Source: Kaistella montana | Lineage (GTDB): Bacteria > Bacteroidota > Bacteroidia > Flavobacteriales > Weeksellaceae | Assembly (NCBI RefSeq): GCF_024436175.1 | Contig: NZ_JANFQP010000001.1 | Span: forward strand, 682,001-746,000 | Direction of reading: 5' to 3' | DNA length: 64,000 nucleotides | Shown here: in pieces, positions 19,253-27,756 of the stretch | How the letters are laid out: each line of letters opens with the position of its first letter | Position numbering within the stretch: the stretch's first letter is position 1 | Notes under the pieces: model-generated | What the model saw: only the letters and a program-made list of their open reading frames with translations | Told to the model about the DNA's origin: nothing | Databases searched by the model: none | Made by a program: the position numbers and the translations under genes

Positions 19253-21325
19253 TTAATGATTTAGCATTTCCTTTATTTTTTCAGAAACCTTTTCCGCATT
19301 AGGTAGCATTTCTTTTTCTAAAATTAAATTGATTGGAACTGCAGGTAAATTCAGTGAACCCATGGCTTCAACCGGAGCATCGAGGAATCGGAAACACGCT
19401 TTCGAAATACGATGCGCAAAAGCTTCCGCAAAGGAATTATTAATTTGCTCTTCCGTTAAAACCATGCATTTTCCATGGATTTTTACCCTTTCGAAAACTA
19501 AATTTTCATCTAAAGGAATCAATGTTCTTAAATCAATAATTTCAACACGACCAGGATGATTTTTTACAGCTCCTTTTGCCCAATAAACGCCCATTCCATA
19601 AGTTACAATCAACATCGTTCTGCCTTTGGAAATCTCATTTTCATTAGCTTCTGAAACTATTTTTCCTTTTCCGAAAGGTAAAATATAATCTTCTGCAGGT
19701 TCGATGGTTTTTGCTTCTTCCGTTCCGGGAACTTTGCTCCAATATAAACCTTTGTGCTCGAGCATAATCACTGGATTAGGATCGTAATATGCCGCTTTTA
19801 ACAAACCTTTAAAATCCGCAGCGTTGCTTGGATATGCGATTTTTATTCCTTTAATATTGGCCAAAATGCTTTCTACACTTCCGCTGTGATATGGTCCGCC
19901 GCCGCCGTAAGCACCGATTGGAACGCGAATAATATTGCTCACTGGGAATTTTCCATTCGATAAATAACACGATTTTGAAATCTCGGTAATCAATTGATTA
20001 ATTCCCGGATAAATATAATCGGCAAATTGCACCTCAACAATCGGTTTCAAGCCAACGGCGCTCATCCCAATCGTAGATCCAATTATATAAGCTTCCTGAA
20101 TCGCAGTATTGAAAACTCTTTTCTTGCCAAATTTTGCTCCTAAAGTCACCGCTTCACGGAAGACGCCACCAATTCTTTCGCCAACATCTTGTCCGTAAAG
20201 CAACGCTTCCGGATGCTTCCACATCAATTCCTGAATGGCATGAATAGCAGCATCAACCATTACAATTTTTTCTTGACCTTTCGGTTCTCTTTCACCGGTT
20301 TCCTCAGTGATTGGAGTAGGCGCAAAAACATGGTTTTCTACGGTATCTGGTTTCGGATCTTCCGCATTTTGGGCTTTTTCGAAAGCTTTTTCAGCTTCTA
20401 ATCTTGCTTTCTTTTCAATTTGTTTTAATAAATCTTCATCAACGCCATCATTTAACAATTGATTTCTAAGAATATTTCCCGGATCCTGCGCTCGATGCTT
20501 GGAAAGATCTTCTTCATCTCGATAAAATTCTCTGCGAACACCGGAAGTGTGATGCCCAATTAAAACAGTCTTTGCACAAACTAACATCGGTTTACGTTCT
20601 GTTCGGACAAAATCTACGGCTTTTTTCATCGCCAAGAAACTGGCTTCGAAATCGGTTCCGTCCACTTTCATTCGATTAAGTCCGACAAATCCGGCAGCGA
20701 AATCGTATGCGTCAGAAGTTCGGGCTTCTTCTTTGGTTACAGAAATTCCCCATTCGTTATCTTGAACCAAGAAAATAATCGGCAATTGATGAAGCGCTGC
20801 AAATTGAAAAGCTTCCGAAACTTCGCCTTCAGTAACGGAATTATCACCCAAACTGCAAACCACCACCGGATTTTTTTCGTAAGTTTTTAAATTAAATTCT
20901 TGAATATATTGAATTCCTTGAGCGATGCCAGTTGTGGGAATCGCCTGCATTCCGGTTGCGGAACTTTGGTGAATAATTTTCGGAAAATTTTCATCTAAAC
21001 TAGAAGGATGAGCGTAATAGGAACGGCCACCGGAAAAAAGATCTTCAGCTTTTGCCAAAAGTTGCAACATCAATTGATACGGCTCAAAACCAATTCCGAG
21101 AAGTAAACTTTCGTCACGATAATACGGAGAAACCCAATCTTCCTTGGTTAATTGATAAGCCGTTGCCAGCTGGATGGCTTCGTGGCCACGAGAAGTAGAA
21201 TGAACATATTTGCAAATATTTCGGTTTTCTTCATAAATATCCGCCATTGCTTTAGCGAGCATCATGTGGTTGAAAGCCTTTAATAAAATTTCCTTTGAAA
21301 CATTTTGTTTTGTACCAATTTCCAT
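19253..21325 (-). CDS. fused E1 alpha/beta of a 2-oxoacid (branched-chain type) dehydrogenase
   Basis: A 690-residue thiamine-diphosphate enzyme from the ATG at 21325; the frame extends 19 codons upstream without a likely start. Residues 1 to about 330 are the E1 alpha half, with G-D-N-S-V-T-E-G-E ... N-E-W-G-I-S, a variant of the GDG-x(25-30)-N cofactor motif, and H-H-T-S-G-V-R-R-E. Residues about 360-690 are the E1 beta half with Q-D-V-G and G-G-G-G-P-Y-H-S-G-S-V-E-S. Fused E1 of this type is usual in Flavobacteriia and decarboxylates branched-chain 2-oxoacids, feeding branched fatty acids. E2 and E3 are not nearby. It sits downstream of glutaryl-CoA dehydrogenase but is separated by a terminator and its own -7 box. 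Confidence 0.9.
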   Translation of the reverse strand: MEIGTKQNVSKEILLKAFNHMMLAKAMADIYEENRNICKYVHSTSRGHEAIQLATAYQLTKEDWVSPYYRDESLLLGIGFEPYQLMLQLLAKAEDLFSGGRSYYAHPSSLDENFPKIIHQSSATGMQAIPTTGIAQGIQYIQEFNLKTYEKNPVVVCSLGDNSVTEGEVSEAFQFAALHQLPIIFLVQDNEWGISVTKEEARTSDAYDFAAGFVGLNRMKVDGTDFEASFLAMKKAVDFVRTERKPMLVCAKTVLIGHHTSGVRREFYRDEEDLSKHRAQDPGNILRNQLLNDGVDEDLLKQIEKKARLEAEKAFEKAQNAEDPKPDTVENHVFAPTPITEETGEREPKGQEKIVMVDAAIHAIQELMWKHPEALLYGQDVGERIGGVFREAVTLGAKFGKKRVFNTAIQEAYIIGSTIGMSAVGLKPIVEVQFADYIYPGINQLITEISKSCYLSNGKFPVSNIIRVPIGAYGGGGPYHSGSVESILANIKGIKIAYPSNAADFKGLLKAAYYDPNPVIMLEHKGLYWSKVPGTEEAKTIEPAEDYILPFGKGKIVSEANENEISKGRTMLIVTYGMGVYWAKGAVKNHPGRVEIIDLRTLIPLDENLVFERVKIHGKCMVLTEEQINNSFAEAFAHRISKACFRFLDAPVEAMGSLNLPAVPINLILEKEMLPNAEKVSEKIKEMLNH

Positions 21326-21331
21326 AGTTAA

Positions 21332-21339
21332 CAAAGATA
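21332..21339 (-). promoter_or_regulatory. -7 box TATCTTTG six bases before the E1 start codon
   Basis: On the minus strand TATCTTTG fits TAnnTTTG exactly, and the ATG begins 6 bases after it. Transcription from this box would start at or very near the ATG, giving a leaderless or almost leaderless mRNA. Confidence 0.45.
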
Positions 21340-21380
21340 AAAATTTTAATGAAAGAGAAAAATTATGGAACATCATTAAC

Positions 21381-21415
21381 AAAAAAAAACCAAAGCAATT
21401 TCCATACTTTGGTTT
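21381..21415 (-). terminator. intrinsic terminator after glutaryl-CoA dehydrogenase
   Basis: On the minus strand AAACCAAAG pairs with CTTTGGTTT and runs into nine T. It ends the acyl-CoA dehydrogenase transcript. Confidence 0.82.
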
Positions 21416-21435
21416 CTGTATATTAAAAAAAATAT

Positions 21436-22617
21436 TTACCCAAAAGCATTAATTCCTGTCACATCCATTCCGGTAATCAACAAGTGGATGTCGTGGGTTC
21501 CTTCGTAAGTAATTACCGATTCCAGGTTTGCTGCGTGGCGCATCATCGGGAATTCTCCCATGATTCCCATTCCACCGAGCATTTGTCGTGATTCTCTGGC
21601 GATATCAATCGCCATTTTCACATTGTTTCTCTTTGCCATAGAAATTTGGGCTGGAGTGGCTTTATGAGCATTTTTAAGATTTCCCAATTGAAGGCAAAGC
21701 AATTGAGCTTTGGTAATTTCGGTAAGGAATTCAGCAATTTTTTTCTGTTGCAATTGGAAAGAAGCAATAGGTTTTCCGAACTGTTTTCTTTCTTTGGAAT
21801 ATTGCACCGCAGTACAAAAACAATCGATCGCAGCACCGATAACTCCCCATGAAATTCCGTATCGGGCGGAATTTAAACAGGATAAAGGACCTTTCAAACC
21901 AACAACTTTTGGCAATAAATTTTCCTTAGGAACTTTCACATTATTGAAAACCAGCTCGCCGGTTTTAGATGCACGAAGACTCCATTTGTTATGAGTTTCG
22001 GGAGTTGTAAATCCTTCGAAAGCTCTTTCTACAATCAATCCTTGTACTTTTCCTTCTTCATTTTTAGCCCAAACAACTGCGATGTCGCAAAGAGGGGCAT
22101 TGGTAATCCACATTTTGGCACCATTCAATAAATAATGATCGCCTTTGTCTTCGAAATGAGTTTCCATAGAACCGGGATCCGAACCGTGATTAGGTTCCGT
22201 TAAACCAAATGCTCCGATCATTTCTCCGGAAGCTAAATGAGGAAGGTATTTTCTTTTCTGTTCTTCAGAACCGTATTCATTAATTGGAAACATCACTAAA
22301 GAACTTTGAACGGAAGCAGCCGAACGAACGGCAGAATCGCCTCTTTCCAGTTCTTGCATGATGATTCCATAGGAAATCTGATCCAAACCTGCGCCTCCGT
22401 ATTCTTCAGGAATGTAGGGGCCTAATGCTCCAATTTTCCCCAATTCTTTCATTAATCCCGGGATATCGGTATGATTTTGCGCGGCTTCATCTATTTTAGG
22501 CATCACAAAACTTTCAACCCAATCTCTTACAGATTGTCGGATTAACTTGTGTTCATCGGTTAAAAGACCATCCATCAGGTAATAGTCGGGGATGCTTGTG
22601 AGCGGGTAATATGACAT
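21436..22617 (-). CDS. gcdH: glutaryl-CoA dehydrogenase
   Basis: A 393-residue acyl-CoA dehydrogenase. The sequence follows the glutaryl-CoA dehydrogenase type closely: R98-S-A-A-S-V-Q-S-S-L-V-M (substrate-binding Arg), F-G-L-T-E-P-N-H-G-S-D (138-147, flavin contact), M-W-I-T-N-A, and the catalytic base Glu372 in T-Y-E-G-T-H-D-I-H. The enzyme oxidises and decarboxylates glutaryl-CoA to crotonyl-CoA in lysine and tryptophan breakdown and passes electrons to ETF. The gene appears monocistronic. In Bacteroidota this enzyme is widespread even where the full lysine pathway is unclear. Confidence 0.9.
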   Translation of the reverse strand: MSYYPLTSIPDYYLMDGLLTDEHKLIRQSVRDWVESFVMPKIDEAAQNHTDIPGLMKELGKIGALGPYIPEEYGGAGLDQISYGIIMQELERGDSAVRSAASVQSSLVMFPINEYGSEEQKRKYLPHLASGEMIGAFGLTEPNHGSDPGSMETHFEDKGDHYLLNGAKMWITNAPLCDIAVVWAKNEEGKVQGLIVERAFEGFTTPETHNKWSLRASKTGELVFNNVKVPKENLLPKVVGLKGPLSCLNSARYGISWGVIGAAIDCFCTAVQYSKERKQFGKPIASFQLQQKKIAEFLTEITKAQLLCLQLGNLKNAHKATPAQISMAKRNNVKMAIDIARESRQMLGGMGIMGEFPMMRHAANLESVITYEGTHDIHLLITGMDVTGINAFG

Positions 22618-22689
22618 AATTTTAAGATTTGCCTAAAATTAATATTTTTCGGAAATATGAGCAATGATAAGTGAAATAAAAGCGGAAAA

Positions 22690-23433
22690 TTATTTTTGGC
22701 TAACAAATCTGTACAGATAAGGCGCTTTATTTGGTGAACCATCAAAAAATTTCTCCAATCTTTCTAAAGAATTGAGCGCAAGAATTTTCCGTTGAAAGTT
22801 ATTTCTTCTGAATTTTTCGTCGAGAACAGTTTCGTAAACGGTTTGCAATTCTTTCATGGTGAATTTTTCGGGCAGTAAATTGCTGGCAACAATTTGGGTA
22901 TCGATATTTTTTCGGATATGATTCAATCCTACTTCTACAATTCTTTCATGATCGAAAGCCATTTTAGGAAGTTTGTTGACTTCAAACCACGCACAGGTTT
23001 CGTTGAAAGCATCGGGGAAGGTATCTACTAAGGTAAAATCGATCAAACTACAGTAGCCAACCGTAATAAATCGCTGAAAAATCCAGTGATCTTTTGGCAC
23101 TTCGATGTTTTTATTTTTGAGTAGGATTTGGTGTACATTGTTTTCAGTGCGCTCTTTTCTTCCAAAAGTATGGAACTGCTCGAGGAAAATATCCGCGAGA
23201 TGAGTTCTTTCATATAGTACACGTGAAGCCGCTTCTCGAAGATCTTCATCATTAAAAACAAAACCGCCCGGTAGCGACCACAAATCCAAATCATGATATT
23301 TTAGGAGTAAAACCTTCAAAATACCATTGTGGAAACCAAATATTGTACAATCCACAGAGATGTGTGCTACATATTCTTTGGTATCAATAAGTTGCTTTAA
23401 GTTCTGCTTATTTTTACTATCGTCGATTTTCAT
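22690..23433 (-). CDS. Nudix-related transcriptional regulator (NrtR/AraR type) with degenerate Nudix box
   Basis: A 247-residue protein from the ATG at 23433 (the frame extends three codons to a TTG). Residues about 20-150 are a Nudix fold, and about 165-235 a winged-helix domain (M-K-E-L-Q-T-V-Y-E-T-V-L-D-E-K-F-R-R-N-N-F), the layout of NrtR-type repressors. The Nudix box 57-79 is damaged: the catalytic R-E is R71-V72, the E-E pair is E75-R76, and the final Gly is His78, so hydrolysis is unlikely and ligand sensing likely. In Bacteroides a relative, AraR, controls arabinose use. Here the gene follows an MFS transporter (11-bp gap) and stands next to a beta-glucan locus, so a sugar-responsive role is inferred. 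Confidence 0.82.
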   Translation of the reverse strand: MKIDDSKNKQNLKQLIDTKEYVAHISVDCTIFGFHNGILKVLLLKYHDLDLWSLPGGFVFNDEDLREAASRVLYERTHLADIFLEQFHTFGRKERTENNVHQILLKNKNIEVPKDHWIFQRFITVGYCSLIDFTLVDTFPDAFNETCAWFEVNKLPKMAFDHERIVEVGLNHIRKNIDTQIVASNLLPEKFTMKELQTVYETVLDEKFRRNNFQRKILALNSLERLEKFFDGSPNKAPYLYRFVSQK

Positions 23434-23444
23434 AGTACACAAAA

Positions 23445-24638
23445 TTAATAATTATTTTCATTTTTTGAGACATAAGACTTAAAATAAACAAAACTTAATA
23501 CAAAAAGTAAAATTACTGCTAAAGAAATAAAGAAAGCATAGTGATTTCCGTATTTCAATTCAAAAATATAAGACATCATCATAGAACCAAAAGAACTGCC
23601 TAAAGATGAGAAAATCACGATGAGTGAGGTGAAAATATTAATGTCATTCTTATCGATATTGCTAATCATTCGAGAGCTGATAACAGGGTAGAGCGGTGCT
23701 AAAAAAAGTCCAATAAAAGGATAAATAAATAGCGAAACATTATTGTAATCATTCAGAAATAAAACATAAGAAACCAGCAACATCATCAACATCGTCCCCA
23801 CACAAAACATGAAATACCTAAATAATGAAAATCTTTGAATGATATGCGAAGTTACGAGTCGGCCAATAAAGGAAAATAACGCCAAAAATGCCGATGCCTG
23901 AAGCGCAAAAAACGAATTAACCTTGAGATGATTCTTGTAAAAAGAGGGCAACCATGAATTGAAATTCTGTTCGATAAAGACAATGGTGAAAATGATAATA
24001 AAAAAAAGGAAATGAGTTTTGCTAAAAAAACGAGTGAAAGATAATAATGATGTTGGTTGCATTGAAGCTGGATTTTCAGCAATTTCTGTGCGGAACAAGA
24101 TGAACACATTTACAAAAGACAACAGCGAAATCAGTAAAAATCCGAACTTCCAATGCTCGGAATATTCACTGGAGATCAGCCATCCAAAACCCATATTTAC
24201 AACAAAAACCCCGATCATGAAAGAAGCTTCCACACTGCTCATTGTTTTTGCAAGCGCGGTTTCGTTGGTGATATTATTTCTCAAAATCCCGTAGATAGAA
24301 ATTTTAGCAAGAGAAAAACTCACTCCGATTACAGCAAACCAAAGTTTGAAAAACCAGAAAACGTTTAGAAAAGGAAACAGCGAACAACAAATTCCTACGA
24401 TAATCAAAGAAAAAATTAATGAAGGTTTCGATCCGAATCGAGTAATGAAATTCGCTGCAAATAGCGATATGAAAGCAATTGGCAAGTCTTTAAAAGCCTC
24501 TAGTAAGCCAAGATTACTATAAGAAACATCATCGCCTGCAAGTTGCAGAATTACGATTCCCATACAATTGAGTACCATCGAAAAAACCAAAAAACTGATT
24601 TTTAGAGGCAATGAAATTGATCGGTTTTTTAGTTGCAT
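23445..24638 (-). CDS. MFS transporter, probable sugar importer of the beta-glucan locus
   Basis: A 397-residue protein with about 12 hydrophobic helices in two halves and the usual long, basic central loop around 190-205. The N-terminus is K-N-R-S-I-S-L-P-L-K-I-S-F-L-V and helix 2 is followed by N-F-I-T-R-F-G-S-K-P, a variant of the MFS loop 2-3 motif. It is divergent from the SusC gene (about 200 bp between starts) and is followed by the Nudix regulator, so it probably imports the mono- or oligosaccharide released by the enzymes opposite. The substrate is inferred from context only. Confidence 0.8.
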   Translation of the reverse strand: MQLKNRSISLPLKISFLVFSMVLNCMGIVILQLAGDDVSYSNLGLLEAFKDLPIAFISLFAANFITRFGSKPSLIFSLIIVGICCSLFPFLNVFWFFKLWFAVIGVSFSLAKISIYGILRNNITNETALAKTMSSVEASFMIGVFVVNMGFGWLISSEYSEHWKFGFLLISLLSFVNVFILFRTEIAENPASMQPTSLLSFTRFFSKTHFLFFIIIFTIVFIEQNFNSWLPSFYKNHLKVNSFFALQASAFLALFSFIGRLVTSHIIQRFSLFRYFMFCVGTMLMMLLVSYVLFLNDYNNVSLFIYPFIGLFLAPLYPVISSRMISNIDKNDINIFTSLIVIFSSLGSSFGSMMMSYIFELKYGNHYAFFISLAVILLFVLSFVYFKSYVSKNENNY

Positions 24639-24768
24639 AGAGCTGAAATTTTGTTGTCAAGTTGATTTTTGGGGATTAAAATTCCATAAAATTCATCATA
24701 AATTAACAAAATTTAGGCTTTTTAAACCCTCAAAAATACTGGAAAAATTAAAATAAATGAAAAAAAAA

Positions 24769-24814
24769 TTTGTTGTATGGAAATTTTGGATAAATTTATT
24801 GTCTCATTTTGAGA
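24769..24814 (+). promoter_or_regulatory. candidate promoter and inverted repeat ahead of the beta-glucan SusC
   Basis: TTTG at 24769-24772 and TAAATTTA at 24791-24798 (7 of 8 match to TAnnTTTG) are 18 bp apart. Just after lies TCTCATTTTGAGA (24802-24814), arms TCTCA/TGAGA, a possible operator for the divergent Nudix regulator. All is inferred from motif and place. Confidence 0.35.
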
Positions 24815-24835
24815 AAAACAAAAAAACTAAATTAT

Positions 24836-27745
24836 ATGAATTTAAAGTATTCTAAAAGTCTGGGATTAATCGCAGTTCTTTATTTTACGGTTAGCATGAA
24901 TGCTCAAACCACAGATTCTTTGAAAGAAAAGAGTATTGAGGAGGTTGTGGTAATTGGTTACGGTACACAGAAAAAAAGCAACGTTACCGGAGCTATTGCA
25001 AGTATTAAAGCTTCTGATATCGAAAGCATGCCATCGGGGAAACCCGAACAGGTGCTTCAGGGTAGAGCAGCTGGAGTTACAGTGGTTACCAATTCCGGTC
25101 AGCCCGGTTCTGCGGCTACTGTTCGGGTAAGAGGTATTACCAGTTTTGGTGCAGGGAGTAACAGCCCACTTTGGGTGGTAGACGGAATTGTGGTCGATAA
25201 CATCGGTTGGCTCAATCAATCGGATATCGAAAGCATCGAAGTTTTGAAAGATGGAGCTTCCTCTGCAATCTACGGGGTTTCTGCTGCAAAAGGGGTAATT
25301 CTAGTAACTACTAAAAAAGGGAAAAGAGGAAGATTAAATCTTTCCTATAACGGATTTTATGGTTTTGGGAACGCCGCCAGAAAATTAGATTTATTGGATG
25401 CAACTCAATATGCGACGATCATTAACGAAGGTTTTGCTAATGATGGTAAACCTGTTCGATTCAGCGATCCAACTAAATTTGGTACCGGAACCGATTGGCA
25501 AGACGTAGTTTTCGGAACGGCTGAAAAAAGCTCGCACGAGATCAGCATTTCCGGAGGTAATGATAAATCTACTTATTACTCATCTTTCGGTTATCTCGAT
25601 CAAACGGGAATCGTGATGAGTGATATTTCTTATTACAAAAGGCTTAACACAAGGTTAAACTCAACTCATAAAGTGACTGATTGGTTAACTTTAGGACAAA
25701 CTTTAGCTTATACTCATACCAAATCTCAAGGAATTAGTAACAACGAAGAATACGGTGGACCATTGAGTTCTGCGGTAAATTTAGATCCAATTACTCCCGT
25801 TGTTGTAAATGATTGGTCATTGGTAAATCCAGATTTATATACCAACCCAAACATCATTTTAAGTCCTAATGGTAATCCATACGGAATTTCTCAATATGTG
25901 AATCAGGAAATGGCTAATCCATTGGCATTTAAATATATTCAACAAGGAAATTACGGCTGGTCTGATGATTTTGTTGGAAACGTATTTGCTGAAGTGAAAT
26001 TTTTGGAAGACTTCACTTTTAAGACAAGTTTAAATGGTAAAAAATCCTATTGGGGAAGCCAATCTTTCACGCCATTATTTTATTTGAGTAATACTTACAG
26101 CAACACAAGTTTTAATAATCTAAACCGAGTAGATCAGAAAAAATTCGAGTGGAGTATGGAAAATACTTTAACCTACCACAAAAAATTGGGTTATCATAAC
26201 TTCAATGCATTGATAGGACAAGGTGTTTACCGTTACAATATTTCTTCCGGTTCTAGTTTGACTTACAGTAATTTACCTGTAAATACTTGGCAAGAAGCCT
26301 CTTTCAATTTCGATGTAGGACAAGATAATATCGTAGCCAACGGTTGGGATGGTATTGAAACTAGAAAAGCATCTTATTTCGGAAGATTAATTTACGATTA
26401 TGCCGATAAATATTTGTTCACAGGAACTATTAGACGAGATGGTTCTTCGAAATTCGGAGCGAATCATCATTGGGGAACTTTCCCTTCCATGTCGATAGGT
26501 TGGAATGTTAATAAAGAAAATTTCTGGCCAGAAAACAATTTCATCAATACTTTAAAACTTAGAGGAGGATACGGAGTTTTGGGTAATGACGAAATGGAAA
26601 ATTTCCGATTTGCCAACTTCATGGTTTCCGGAAGTAATTATACCGATGCTGGTAACAATATCATCATTGGATATGCACCAAGTACATTAGCAAACCCTGA
26701 TCTTAAATGGGAAGAAACCAGCCAGCTGAATTTCGCAGCAGATCTGAAATTCCTTACCAATTTCAATTTAACAGTAGATTGGTACAAAAAGAAAACCTAT
26801 GATATCTTGAGACAAGTAAATGTTCCAGGCTATATCGGAGTTTCTAACCTTCCATGGGCAAACATCGGTGACATGGAAAATACCGGAGTAGAAGTAGAAC
26901 TAGGTTACAAAAAAAATTGGGGTGATTATGGACTCTCAGTTAACGGAAACTTTGCTACTGTGAAAAATACCGTAACAAGGCTAGAAGATGACATTGAATA
27001 TTTCAACACTTCATCCTTCCAATCGATGGGAGCTGTTGCTAGAAACCAAGTGGGAGAGGCGTATGGTTCGTTCTATGGTTACACTTACGAAGGTGTTTTC
27101 CAAAATCAAGCACAAGTTGATGCTTACAGAAATGCAAACGGCGAATTGCTTTTACCGAAAGCTAAACCTGGAGATTTCATTTGGAAAGATAATAACGGCG
27201 ACGGCAAAATCACTCCGGATGATATGGTTAATCTAGGAAATTCTATTCCGAAATACACCTACGGACTTACCGTTAATTTCAATTATAAAAATTTCGATTT
27301 CATGATGTTTGCTCAAGGGCAAGCTGGAAACAAAATCTTCCAAGGACTTAGAAGATTGGATATGTTGGATGCTAATTATCAAACTAAAATCCTCAACAGA
27401 TGGATCGGAGAAGGATCTACCAACGAATATCCGCGCTTAACAAGAAATGACGACAATCATAATTATACATGGATGTCCAGCTATTACCTTCAAGATGGTG
27501 ATTTCTTGAGATTAAAACTTATTCAATTAGGTTACACGATTCCACAAGATGTTACCCAACGTTTCGGAATGAGCAAAGTAAGACTTTATGTAACCGGTGA
27601 AAATGTTTTCACCTTCACCAAATACACCGGATATGATCCTGAGATCGCTGGTAGAAACGGTGGTGATTCCGATTCTTTCGGTATCGACAGAGCTTATTAT
27701 CCACAAGCACGTACTTTCTTATTTGGTGCTAATATTCAATTTTAA
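24836..27745 (+). CDS. SusC/RagA family TonB-dependent transporter (beta-glucan locus)
   Basis: A 969-residue outer-membrane transporter from the ATG at 24836; the frame reaches back to a TTG at 24809, but M-N-L-K-Y-S-K-S starts a normal signal peptide cut after M-N-A-Q. The TonB-box-like E-E-V-V-V-I-G-Y-G follows, then the plug with L-Q-G-R-A-A-G-V and L-K-D-G-A-S-S-A-I-Y-G-V-S-A-A-K-G, and the barrel to the terminal ...F-G-A-N-I-Q-F. Like the other SusC here it lacks the N-terminal regulatory beta domain. The stop overlaps an ATG of the SusD frame, and GH30/GH16 enzymes follow, so its cargo should be beta-gluco-oligosaccharides. Confidence 0.94.
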   Translation: MNLKYSKSLGLIAVLYFTVSMNAQTTDSLKEKSIEEVVVIGYGTQKKSNVTGAIASIKASDIESMPSGKPEQVLQGRAAGVTVVTNSGQPGSAATVRVRGITSFGAGSNSPLWVVDGIVVDNIGWLNQSDIESIEVLKDGASSAIYGVSAAKGVILVTTKKGKRGRLNLSYNGFYGFGNAARKLDLLDATQYATIINEGFANDGKPVRFSDPTKFGTGTDWQDVVFGTAEKSSHEISISGGNDKSTYYSSFGYLDQTGIVMSDISYYKRLNTRLNSTHKVTDWLTLGQTLAYTHTKSQGISNNEEYGGPLSSAVNLDPITPVVVNDWSLVNPDLYTNPNIILSPNGNPYGISQYVNQEMANPLAFKYIQQGNYGWSDDFVGNVFAEVKFLEDFTFKTSLNGKKSYWGSQSFTPLFYLSNTYSNTSFNNLNRVDQKKFEWSMENTLTYHKKLGYHNFNALIGQGVYRYNISSGSSLTYSNLPVNTWQEASFNFDVGQDNIVANGWDGIETRKASYFGRLIYDYADKYLFTGTIRRDGSSKFGANHHWGTFPSMSIGWNVNKENFWPENNFINTLKLRGGYGVLGNDEMENFRFANFMVSGSNYTDAGNNIIIGYAPSTLANPDLKWEETSQLNFAADLKFLTNFNLTVDWYKKKTYDILRQVNVPGYIGVSNLPWANIGDMENTGVEVELGYKKNWGDYGLSVNGNFATVKNTVTRLEDDIEYFNTSSFQSMGAVARNQVGEAYGSFYGYTYEGVFQNQAQVDAYRNANGELLLPKAKPGDFIWKDNNGDGKITPDDMVNLGNSIPKYTYGLTVNFNYKNFDFMMFAQGQAGNKIFQGLRRLDMLDANYQTKILNRWIGEGSTNEYPRLTRNDDNHNYTWMSSYYLQDGDFLRLKLIQLGYTIPQDVTQRFGMSKVRLYVTGENVFTFTKYTGYDPEIAGRNGGDSDSFGIDRAYYPQARTFLFGANIQF

Positions 27746-27756
27746 TGATTTACAAA

